A stretch of 42,500 nt of DNA, taken from NCBI GenBank assembly GCA_009760855.2, contig WPIO01000022.1:4905001-4947500 (forward strand), read 5' to 3'. The stretch's first letter is position 1, and each line of letters opens with the position of its first letter. Both the position numbers and the translations under genes were made by a program. Positions 33,664 through 42,500 of this stretch are shown piece after piece. This DNA comes from Cristatella mucedo. Taxonomy: Eukaryota > Bryozoa > Phylactolaemata > Cristatellidae. The notes under the pieces were generated by a model. That model was not told the origin of the DNA. It saw only the letters and a list, made by a program, of their open reading frames with translations, and ran no database searches.

Positions 33664-33822
33664 TCACCCCTAACCATATAATTCATTTTGTTTGTTTTTC
33701 AAGCATGGTTTTACTTACTATTCCATTGCATATAACTTTGCAGCAAATGTAAAGCGCCTAGAAAGAGATTAAGTTCTCTGAGGGCGCTTTGTCAAGTGCA
33801 ATATTATTATTACTATTATTAT
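33664..33822 (+). mobile_element. 5'-truncated LINE 3' UTR insertion with target-site duplication
   Basis: Begins TCACCCCTAACCATATAATT, which matches the 3' UTR of the minus-strand LINE at 33000-33025. It contains the 3' hairpin and ends in (ATT)n-type repeats. An identical 21-base direct repeat flanks it, as expected for target-primed reverse transcription. It carries no coding sequence. Confidence 0.88.
33751..33790 (+). other. LINE 3'-terminal hairpin
   Basis: AAAGCGCC(C)T at the left pairs with AGGGCGCTTT at the right, with an inner stem AGAGA/TCTCT and a TTAAGT loop. Versions of the same hairpin occur at 37891-37928 (SINE tail), about 35083-35110, about 32771-32800 and 7357-7395. It is probably the template signal recognised by the LINE reverse transcriptase. 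Confidence 0.8.
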
Positions 33823-33843
33823 TAGCTAACCGCAGCGCATGCG
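33823..33843. repeat. Target-site duplication, right copy
   Basis: Exact copy of 33643-33663. Confidence 0.88.
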
Positions 33844-35035
33844 CATGCGCTCTTTCGCTTTCACCGCGGCCGTCGTTGCGCTCGTTGCACTCGTTTTCAC
33901 GTCTCAAATGGCCGCTGTTTCAAGATGTACAGACGACCACTCGATAGCAGCTATCAACGCTTACGCGAAGCTTTAAGTATAGCGAATTTTTCGAATAGTT
34001 GTGAGCGCTGCTGCTGCGTCAGGATGCACAATGAAAAAACGGCGGCGTTCCTTTTCAAGTGCGTCACCTTTGTATGAGAGCCCAGGAGAGATTATTAAAG
34101 ACTCGAAAGACCACGAAGCACGCACGCGTGTCCTCAGAGTAAGCTGCTCAGACCGCCGTCCTCAGAGTAAGCGGTTCAGACAGCTCCTACGACGTGGACA
34201 TTGCGTGAATCGCTCGCGAACTTGCCGGCAGGTACAAATGAAGCTCGGCACAAGCGCGAGATGTCGCCACGCATCGCCGCAGTGCGTCGCCGAGTACAAT
34301 ATATCACGCAGCTGATGCAGCAGTGGGCTTTCAATAGCTACAAGTTAGCAAGTTCCGGGCGAGACTTTTCAGATGGTTGGCTTGGTCTTATGGCGCCTTA
34401 AAAAATGTAGGCCACGCCTAGGACGTTGCTTTTCTGGACTGCTAGCGGCGTATTAGCGAAAGTATTTAGCGAAAATGCAGCGGTAGGCTGTCTCGCACCC
34501 CCACGTGGTCCGGGCGGCGTACGGTCGCGTGCAGTGAGGAAAAGGTCAAAAGTCGAAAGCCGAGAATGGCGCTGATTGTATTCAAGAGCGTGACTCGGCG
34601 GTATGTGCAGAGGTGATGGAAGCAGCTCGAGTAAGTATCGTTACGGCACTGCTGCGCAAACAGCTCGTCTATCGAAGAGCCAATGCACAATGGCGGCAAA
34701 ATGCTTCGCTGACGCGAAAATGCCTCAGCACTTTGCTCAGCACACATGAAGTGCGGGAAATTGATACAGCGAGGCGCAGCAGCACGTGCGCGTGCAGAAA
34801 AAAAACTGAAACGGAAAAACTGAAAAACAGAATAACTGGAAGCGCTGGTCACCTAACCGATAAGCGCCTAATAGCAATAAAAGCTTAACCGACCGAGAAG
34901 TGAATCGCGTGCAAGCATACCGACGAGGGTGATGGAAGACGGTGGAAGGCGCTGAAAGCTGAACAGTGACAGACAGCGCGAGGCAACGGGCGCGCGCTCG
35001 CGGGGCGGGGGGGGGTTGTTTCACAAACTGTCATT
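33844..35035. other. No gene recognised
   Basis: Open frames here (plus 34613-34888, minus 34466-34852) show no motifs. A short imperfect duplication CCTCAGAGTAAGC(TG/GG)(C/T)TCAGAC sits at about 34132-34182, and a G run at about 35009-35015. Confidence 0.35.
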
Positions 35036-35146
35036 CAAAAATCCACTAACCGTTCGATCGCGCTTCCTTTGCAGCAAACGTGCCTAAAAAGAGATTGAGT
35101 TCTTGTGGGCTATATATATATAATGTATTATTATTATTTTTATTAC
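35036..35146 (+). mobile_element. LINE 3' tail
   Basis: CCACTAACCGTTCGATCGCGCTTCCTTTGCAGCAAACGTGCCT matches the 3' UTR of the minus-strand LINE (32950-32990 region). It is followed by a degraded hairpin (AAAGAGATTGAGTTCTTGTGGG), a short (TA)n and an ATT-rich end. Only the tail is present. Confidence 0.82.
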
Positions 35147-35278
35147 CCACCGTTACAACGTTTGCAACCAAAGACGAAGCTTATCAAGCTGCTAGTAGCT
35201 TGATGCAACGAGTCCTTGTAGCATCTCAGCCCTCAGGGAGCTCGTCCTGTCAAAAAAGGGTATGTTGCATTCACGTCT

Positions 35279-36810
35279 TTCGACGAGTACTACCACCTTC
35301 TAGTACCTTCGACGAGTACTACCACCTTCTAGTACCTTCGACGAGTACTACCACCTTCTAGTACCTTCGACGAGTACTAGCACCTTCTAGTACCTTCGAC
35401 GAGTACTAGCACCTTCTAGTACCTTCGACGAGTACTAGCACCTTCTAGTACCTTCGACGAGTACTAGCACCTTCTAGTACCTTCGACGAGTACTAGCACC
35501 TTCTAGTACCTTCGACGGGTCCACCTTCTAGTACCTTCGACGAGTACTACCACCTTCTAGTACCTTCGACGAGTACTACCACCTTCTAGTACCTTCGACG
35601 AGTACTACCACCTTCTAGTACCTTCGACGAGTACTACCACCTTCTAGTACCTTCGACGAGTACTACTACCACCTTCTAGTACCTTCGACGAGTACTACCA
35701 CCTTCTAGTACCTTCGACGAGTACTACCACCTTCTAGTACCTTCGACGAGTACTACCACCTTCTAGTACCTTCGACGAGTACTACCACCCTTCTAGTACC
35801 TTCGACGAGTACTACCACCTTCTAGTACCTTCGACGAGTACTACCACCTTCTAGTACCTTCGACGAGTACTAGCACCTTCTAGTACCTTCGACGAGTACT
35901 AGCACCTTCTAGTACCTTCGACGAGTACTACCACCTTCTAGTACCTTCGACGAGTACTACCACCTTCTAGTACCTTCGACGAGTACTAGCACCTTCTAGT
36001 ACCTTCGACGAGTACTAGCACCTTCTAGTACCTTCGACGAGTACTACCACCTTCTAGTACCTTCGACGAGTACTACCACCTTCTAGTACCTTCGACGAGT
36101 ACTACCACCTTCTAGTACCTTCGACGAGTACTACCACCTTCTAGTACCTTCGACGAGTACTACCACCTTCTAGTACCTTCGACGAGTACTACCACCTTCT
36201 AGTACCTTCGACGAGTACTACCACCTTCTAGTACCTTCGACGAGTACTACCACCTTCTAGTACCTTCGACGAGTACTACCACCTTCTAGTACCTTCGACG
36301 AGTACTAGCACCTTCTAGTACCTTCGACGAGTACTACCACCTTCTAGTACCTTCGACGAGTACTACCACCTTCTAGTACCTTCGACGAGTACTACCACCT
36401 TCTAGTACCTTCGACGAGTACTACCACCTTCTAGTACCTTCGACGAGTACTAGCACCTTCTAGTACCTTCGACGAGTACTACCACCTTCTAGTACCTTCG
36501 ACGAGTACTACCACCTTCTAGTACCTTCGACGAGTACTACCACCTTCTAGTACCTTCGACGAGTACTAGCACCTTCTAGTACCTTCGACGAGTACTACCA
36601 CCTTCTAGTACCTTCGACGAGTACTACCACCTTCTAGTACCTTCGACGAGTACTACCACCTTCTAGTACCTTCGACGAGTACTACCACCTTCTAGTACCT
36701 TCGACGAGTACTACCACCTTCTAGTACCTTCGACGAGTACTACCACCTTCTAGTACCTTCGACGAGTACTACCACCTTCTAGTACCTTCGACGAGTACTA
36801 CCACCTTCGA
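35279..36810. repeat. 29-bp minisatellite, about 53 copies
   Basis: The unit is CGACGAGTACTA(C/G)CACCTTCTAGTACCTT. Copies are nearly identical. Two main variants differ at one base: C in most, G in others. The G form completes a perfect 7-base inverted repeat CTAGTAC...GTACTAG. Exceptions are a shortened unit near 35512-35522, a 3-base insertion near 35664 and an extra C near 35790. The period is not a multiple of 3 and stops occur in each frame, so it is not coding. Confidence 0.98.
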
Positions 36811-37202
36811 CGCTCTCGGACACGCAGATCTGGATCCACACTGAGCCGTCATATTCACACCAGAGTGCATACACAGGTGCGCATATACAGTATGAATAAG
36901 CGTGCTGGTACAAAAAAATGTCGATGTACTCACTAACCAAGGGTGCTATACAAATGTACTATTGATATCATTATTATCACGCATACACTCGCAAGGATTA
37001 GCACAGTCGTGCGTACATATAGGCAACGCACATGCACGCTCAACCGTCCTGGACGCAAAGAAATAAAAGCTGAAGCTCAACCACGCCGCTTCAGTAAGCA
37101 AATCATCCGCGCAGTCGTGCCAGCGAATAGAAATTTCGTGCTCGAACGTAAGCACAACCCACCCACCTACCCCTCATACACAAACGTAAACACGCGAACG
37201 CA

Positions 37203-37213
37203 AACACACACAC

Positions 37214-37255
<42 letters not shown>

Positions 37256-37288
37256 ACACACACACACACTTACACTTACACACACAGG
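37203..37288. repeat. (CA)n microsatellite with TTA interruptions
   Basis: CA runs separated by CACTTACA steps. Confidence 0.95.
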
Positions 37289-37497
37289 CGGCCATCAGTC
37301 AACATGTACGCATATAGTCGCGAAAAACTAGACCAAATCTTTTATTTTCGCTAGCGTACCGACAGGTACAGGCGTACAAGCGCATGCACGAAAACAACAC
37401 GCAAACACAGCAATGAACAGACAGAGACGACAAATGTGAATGAATGCAAACACGAACAGGAAGCGAGCTCGAATAACTTTCCAACCAATCCACTTCC

Positions 37498-37680
37498 AAA
37501 TACACCGACACGCACGCGTACGCACGCGTACATACCCACGCACGCACGCACACGCGTACACACTGCTGCATGTGCACACGCGCGGACCCATGCACGGACC
37601 AACGTGCATACGCATTTACACATGCACGCACACGCACACAGGCACGCCCGCACGCGTGTACACGCGCGCGCACTCACGCG
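37498..37680. repeat. Degenerate CA/CG-rich simple repeat
   Basis: Mixed ACGC, CACG and GCACA steps over about 180 bases. Confidence 0.8.
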
Positions 37681-37805
37681 CGAGCATTGTCGCAACATTA
37701 AAATGGCGCGCATGGAAGAGCTGAAGTACGGAAATAAGAACGGTGCGAAAGCGGAAACAAATGATGGCGGCCGCGCGCTCACATGCCCGTATGCGAAGTA
37801 AATGC

Positions 37806-37944
37806 CGATCAGGGTAGGTCTAGCGGTTAAGGTGCTCGCCCCGACCAAGGTCTGGCTGAGGTCGTGGGCTCGAGCCCTGAGGCATATGTGAAGCGCCTGA
37901 ATAGAGATTAAGTTCTCTTGGGGCGCTATGCAAATGAATTATGA
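37806..37944 (+). mobile_element. SINE: tRNA-like head joined to an L2/CR1-like LINE tail
   Basis: The head has an A-box-like GGTCTAGCGGTTAAGG (37817-37832) and a B-box GGGCTCGAGCCC (37866-37877). After GGCATATGTG the sequence becomes AAGCGCCTGAATAGAGATTAAGTTCTCTTGGGGCGCT (37891-37927), which is the 3' hairpin of the LINEs in this window (compare 33752-33788), then an AT-rich end. A SINE that ends in a partner LINE's tail is expected to borrow that LINE's reverse transcriptase. Confidence 0.9.
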
Positions 37945-38697
37945 GGAAATGCTTTAAGCGAGTGCCTGCACTCACTGACGCAAGCGGGCATCAGATTGTG
38001 CTCGCGCTAAGCTCCTGTTAAGAACCTTGTGCTGTCATCCTGAACCTCGTTTGAAAAGGGAATGCTCGGACGAGACTAATTGCCTTACAGCCGGCACTGG
38101 GAAGCGGCGGCGCAGGAGCGAATGTTTGACCTGGCGCTTGCTCGCCCTCCAGCTCGTGTTCGGTTTTGTTAAATTGAGCCGGAGATCGTTTCAAAGAAGC
38201 ACCGCGTGGTGGTTGAAATCCAGTCTGACAAGCGTAGGAGCACGATTCAGAATTCTCGACACAGTACAAGTGCTGGCGGGAGAAGGACGCCTGCGCTGTC
38301 GTCGCAGCTGCAGGTAAGCGCAACGAATGGCTACCTCCGGTGAGCTTGGGCACTCGCGCGTGGCGACTCCGCTGCGGCCATTGAGAGTTCTTTCAAAGCG
38401 CTCATCCCTTTTTGCACGGAACAGTGCATGGCTTGCTACGTCACTGCAGTTTGCAATGGCGGTCAGTTGCCATTGAGCGAGTCTCAGCCTCTTCTCAGCC
38501 CAGCGCCGTCTCAGGCCCTGCACTGTTCCTTGCAATGCTCCACAATGTTGGGGCATGATCGCGGTTTAACCTATACTCAAGAGTCTCTGGTTCGAGACGA
38601 ATTTTTTTGCCCCTACTTACGCTGTGGCAGCTCGTCCGCAGAACGTAGCTTACTTAACGGCGATTACAGGGAGAGTTACCGAGAGGCGCGACGCACA

Positions 38698-38746
38698 CAA
38701 GCCGACTAGCGGCCGCTGCGCTGCACTGCGGCCGCTAGTCGGCTTG
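38698..38746. repeat. Perfect inverted repeat, 19-bp arms, 11-base loop
   Basis: CAAGCCGACTAGCGGCCGC at 38698-38716 and its exact complement at 38728-38746 around TGCGCTGCACT. The arms are GC-rich with a NotI-type GCGGCCGC core in each. Confidence 0.95.
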
Positions 38747-38998
38747 CACGTCGAGCTACTCCGCCAGGGACGCGCCACTGCCGCCGTCGAGCGCGCCGGT
38801 CGCCGACGCGGAGCGGCTACCGCTGCGCCGATGGTCGCGGCCCGCGGCGGCGACCCCAGTCTGGCAGTGGATAGCAATATCTGGCCGATACGATTCAAGA
38901 AGGTCGCGCCATCGGGTCAAAAATAAGGAAGACCTCATTCTTCAAGAGGTTCAGTCGCAGCACACCGTGGCGGAAGCGATATATAAATAAATACATAC

Positions 38999-38999
38999 A

Positions 39000-39032
<33 letters not shown>

Positions 39033-39034
39033 AC
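38999..39034. repeat. (TA)n microsatellite
   Basis: Alternating TA with one TTA shift. Confidence 0.93.
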
Positions 39035-39124
39035 ACTATACGGAAGTGTATGCGAGAGCGAGCTGCGTAAGATTTACATAAAACATGAAGTCAAGGCCCT
39101 GAAAAGCACGCTCGCAGTACATTA

Positions 39125-39780
39125 TAGAGAATCGCGCTACTCGCTCGGCGGCTTCAGGGGGCGCCCGTCACGCCCCGCCAGGGTCTGCTTCCGTTCCGTT
39201 CCGTGGGCTTCCGCCGGTCGGCGGCCAATGGCCCCACCCTGCCCAGACCTCAGCCGCTCTCGGGCGGCCGCTCCGCGTAGACGGAGGCGCGGGTGAGCGC
39301 GCGAGCGCGCCGGGGTCACGAGCCTCGGAGATTGGAGTGAGAAGGGGGCGCGAGGCCGCGGCCACAGAGGCCAGGCAGGCAAGCGGCGGCGGCGGCGGCC
39401 CCCGCTGCGGCGGCGGCGGCTGCTGGACTGGACCGCGGCGCCGATTCCGCCGCTTCTGGCGCGAACTCGCAGCGAACTCGGTGGCGCATTCGCGCTGCCA
39501 GCGGGGCAGCCTGCGGCCGGTCTCGCGATCTCTTTCATGTCTTGCGGCGGCGAGCGTCGTGTTTTTGGCTCGCCTCGCTAGAAAGATCGCGCTTACGATT
39601 GGCTGGCGCCCGAGAGCTCCAGCCCGCCGTGCCGGGCGGTACAAAGGAGCAGCCGTTGACCCCGGCCTCAGCCTGTGGCGGCGGCGGCAGGCGCGCGCGG
39701 CTGAGCAGCAGAGAAAGCTATGCTTGAGGTCGTTCGAGGCTCCGTGCGGCCCGCGATGCGTGCTTAGTTCCGAATCCGTG
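39125..39780. promoter_or_regulatory. CpG island
   Basis: About 650 bases rich in G, C and CpG, with GGC triplet runs (39384-39420). It is flanked by ordinary-composition DNA and ends at the palindrome with TGACGTAA sites. No coding exon recognised on either strand. It could be the promoter of a gene reaching beyond the window or of a non-coding transcript. Confidence 0.4.
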
Positions 39781-39813
39781 ACGTAATATCTGCGCCTGCG
39801 ATATTACGTCACG
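39777..39813. promoter_or_regulatory. Perfect palindrome with paired TGACGTAA motifs
   Basis: CGTGACGTAATATC at 39777-39790 and its exact complement at 39800-39813, with a 9-base centre. Each arm carries TGACGTAA, the CRE-like site recognised by CREB/ATF-type bZIP proteins. Its place at the edge of the CpG island fits a promoter element. It could equally be a chance hairpin or a foldback. Confidence 0.55.
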
Positions 39814-40092
39814 ATAGGCGTTTCCGAACAGTTAAGCAGGAGCTCGATCCTCCCGCCACCGCCCCTCTAGCCGGGACCTCTCTTTATAACCTTGACCCCG
39901 ACGCCCCTCCAGTGGCCGTCCAGGTAGTGCGAATGTGGCCGCACGTTTAAATGCCAACATCTGCACGAAGTTCAAATAGTGACTGTACGATGCATGGCGC
40001 GGCGTGTAGCATTGAGCTCGTCGCACTTCGACCAAATGCACGACAGAGAAAAGCAGGCTGACCTACCAGCCACACTCACATGCGGCCCTACG

Positions 40093-40095
<3 letters not shown>

Positions 40096-40150
<55 letters not shown>
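40096..40150. repeat. (CT)n microsatellite
   Basis: About 27 uninterrupted CT units. Confidence 0.97.
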
Positions 40151-40153
<3 letters not shown>

Positions 40154-40689
40154 TGTCAATTTTCTGGGATAGGCAATTTTCTGGGATAGGCAAGCCCAAG
40201 AGGAAAGCCTCTGCGTCCGACTCACTTCATTGCCTCACAGCTTGTCTGCCTCGACGGCACTAGCACTTGTGTGGCCACCACTTTCCTGAAGCTTTCCTGA
40301 AGACTTTCCGACTATCCGAATAGATACGGGCCGCATAGTGTCACACTCAAGTTACAAGACCTCATTCTCAAGATTAGTTCGCGTAGCGTCGTTCCTGTGA
40401 CGTCGGGCCAAATTTGGGCGAGCTGTTCCAAAAATACATTTCATGAGCACATTGCCTCCTCTGCCAAGTCGGTTGACTTTTCAGCTGCAGAACGTCACCA
40501 AAGTCATGGCCTGCTTAATTCGAGTACAACCACCAGACTAGTTCATGTGTATGTGACATCGAATCTAGATCACTTCAACTTCCCCTATTCAGGACTCTAA
40601 TGTTGCACCCTCCATTGTCCACGATTGGTGGACAATTTTAGCAGTTCGTCTGGTCTGCCATCGACGGCGTAGCCGTCACATCACATCCC

Positions 40690-41000
40690 ATCTATCTGAG
40701 CTTCACCGGGTCTTAAAAACAAGCCTCGAATCGACTTTAAGGTCAACGTACTGGCTCATACATCCTACATCGTACGTCATCATACATCACCCCACTCGCT
40801 TGCACCAGTGCAGCTATTCGACACTTCTTCGCTTTTCCAATAGGCTCTCGCCTTTTCCGCTCCTACGCTTCCAGCCGTCTCGCCGTATGTCGATATGGAA
40901 TTGAAACCTTTCGATAATCGAGCCTTGAGTTCGTTTGCACCGAAAGTGAGGAGCTCGCTTCGGCGAATGTGTCACTAACTGAAGTGAACTTGCGTCGCCT
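40690..41000 (+). mobile_element. LINE remnant (L2/CR1-like) ORF2 C-terminus
   Basis: The plus strand shows RIDFKVNVLAHTSY, then HSLAPVQLFDTSSL, then PFDNRALSSFAPKVRSSLRR, in the order of the LINE blocks seen at 32165-32835 and 33045-33275. Stops and indels are frequent. A 3' hairpin is not evident. Confidence 0.65.
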
Positions 41001-42500
41001 AAGTAACAACTAAAGATGCCCCTGTTCCAGGTTCTTTACCCCAGTGAAAATATCTGCTCTTGTATCGAGCCGCTTGTCGTGCGCACGATTCAGTGCACGC
41101 TACTAGCCGCCCGTCCCAGTAGCTGGTGACGCCGAGAGTCTTACTGGGCGCATTAGCACGATGGCCTAAGCGCGACACTCGATCGCGGTCAGCCTGCTTT
41201 TTCCAGACGGCTCAGATTGGCTCAACATTTGTCTCAATGGTCGACGGCCGTGTCCGATGACACGAATCGCCGCCATCGCGCTCGCTCTTTCGATAGGACC
41301 TGCCGAGAGCTGCCCAATGCCGGAGCGAAGCGGACAGCCAAGGATAGGGCACGCAGCGGCTGCCTGCCGAAGCCTCTTCACACTCCCCCTGGGGGCGGAA
41401 GCTCTATTTTCGCTGCTAATTCGGCTGCCTAACTGAAGCAGCGGGATACGAGCGAAGCTTAACTCCCGACGCCGATGTGCTGCGGCCCTCGGCGCCAGCG
41501 CAAATGGCATAATGGCATCCTGCCGCGAGCGACTATATGGGCCAGCGTTTCAGCCGGTCCCGGAGGGCGGGGCGGGGTGGAGGGAGGAAGTCTATTCAAA
41601 GGCGACGGAGAGGGTCTCAGGCAACATCGGGCATCGGTCGCAGCGTAGCGCCAGATAGCTGCACCGCTGAAATGCCTCGGCCGCCGACCGGCGAAAGCTG
41701 CTTCAGGCACGACTCCTTTGGGCTGCTCAGCGTCGATCAGCCGATTGTCTCAATGTCTTCCTCGAGCGTAGCTGAAAGCCTACTGACTACGACTTCGGTG
41801 TTCATGCCATCTAACCGCGAGCTACGGCACAGCAGGTTGCGTGAAAATCTCGTCGGATGATCAGACATCGGGCTGCTCGTTATTCTTGCCGTCTTGTAGT
41901 GGCTATTTCATGAGCTGTTCTCCGTTCAATGTCAGCGGCCAGGCTTCTAGTTCGTAGTCGTTGGATAATGGCGCCTTGTACACCCATGAAACGGTGGCGC
42001 CAGCTAAACCAGCCAGATTACTGCTGATAATCATTAATCGCGAAAATTTGATTATGCGATAATCTATGGCCGAGGCTGTTTAAAAGCCGCCGCCATAAGA
42101 GAGGCAGGCATAGTTGCGATTCCGGACTCGGCGTTGACATTTGAGCCAATTTGAGCTCTAGGCCGGAGAGCCATCGGTGTATGTCATGGCCGCTGCTGAA
42201 CGCCTGTAACCGTCCGCTGCTGTCTAGATTTTGGATACCGGCTTGATATGTTAAGCTACGATGGCTCTTCGTCGCTACCGTGTTCCTGCAACTGTAGGAA
42301 AACCTGAGTGCAATGGTAAAGGAACCTACAATTCGTTAGCCGTGCTACAAGGTTCAGGCGCGACCGGTATTCGTCGCTCGTTGGCGGACACTAGCACCGC
42401 TACGAGCGCTGAGTTTTCGGCCTAGCTCTGCCTGGACATGGATGCCGCACGTCCCGTGCCGATAACACCGGCACCCACCGGTCTCAGCCTCCCTGTTCAG
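41001..42500. other. No gene recognised
   Basis: Short frames only (for example plus 41537-41860), without motifs, splice context or repeats. Confidence 0.4.

Larger units (their letters stand above)
36811..37805. other. CA-rich sequence without a recognised gene
   Basis: Holds the CA tract at 37203-37288 and a looser CA/CG-rich tract at about 37498-37680. Frames on both strands are products of these repeats. Confidence 0.5.
37945..39120. other. No gene recognised; holds a strong hairpin and a (TA)n tract
   Basis: Frames at 38010-38560 on both strands have no motifs. Confidence 0.4.

Noticed and set aside
35279-36810. CRISPR array
   Set aside because: The 29-base unit repeats without spacers and the DNA is eukaryotic, so it is a minisatellite.

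Overview
The window is metazoan nuclear DNA, most likely from an invertebrate. Coding sequence is sparse and split by introns of 1.5 to 9 kb with GT-AG junctions. The DNA between is full of simple-sequence arrays, tRNA-derived SINEs and decayed LINE 3' ends, and it contains CpG-rich blocks. There are no bacterial-style operons, and almost all long open frames are shadows, many of them running through (GA)n/(CT)n tracts. Species or phylum cannot be fixed from the sequence alone.

The one gene that can be read with confidence lies on the minus strand, from a start codon near 24050 leftward to at least 710, and probably continues past the left edge. Six exons can be assembled: a signal-peptide exon (23993-24050), two exons of a first F5/8 type C (discoidin) domain (20914-21119 and 17080-17202), then three exons of a second discoidin domain (11048-11188, 2299-2474 and 710-790). 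Intron phases agree at 23993/21119, 20914/17202, 11048/2474 and 2299/790. The C-terminal part of domain 1 (expected between 17079 and 11189) and the very end of domain 2 were not found. The product is predicted to be a secreted or membrane-anchored tandem discoidin protein. Both domains carry an RGD tripeptide at the same structural place. The fourth recognised exon has a tandemly duplicated 5' splice site.

Layout. 1-24 kb: the discoidin gene, with introns holding (GT)n, (CA)n, (TA)n and (CT)n arrays, a LINE 3' end (7.1-7.4 kb), a SINE with a foldback (13.5-13.9 kb), a 137-bp tandem duplication (15.0-15.3 kb), a possible zinc-finger remnant (16.7-16.9 kb), a second SINE (19.8 kb) and a 21-bp minisatellite with a 105-bp higher-order unit (21.8-22.1 kb). 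24-29.4 kb: CpG-rich DNA with several GA/CT arrays, a candidate upstream regulatory region for the gene. 29.5-31.4 kb: a compound microsatellite beside a SINE, then another SINE. 32.1-35.2 kb: a nest of four L2/CR1-like LINE 3' ends, two of them tail to tail and one with a 21-bp target-site duplication. 35.28-36.81 kb: a minisatellite of about 53 copies of a 29-bp unit. 36.8-42.5 kb: CA-rich DNA, a SINE carrying a LINE-type tail, two strong palindromes, a CpG island (39.1-39.8 kb) and a further LINE remnant (40.7-41.0 kb). No second protein gene could be supported in the right half.
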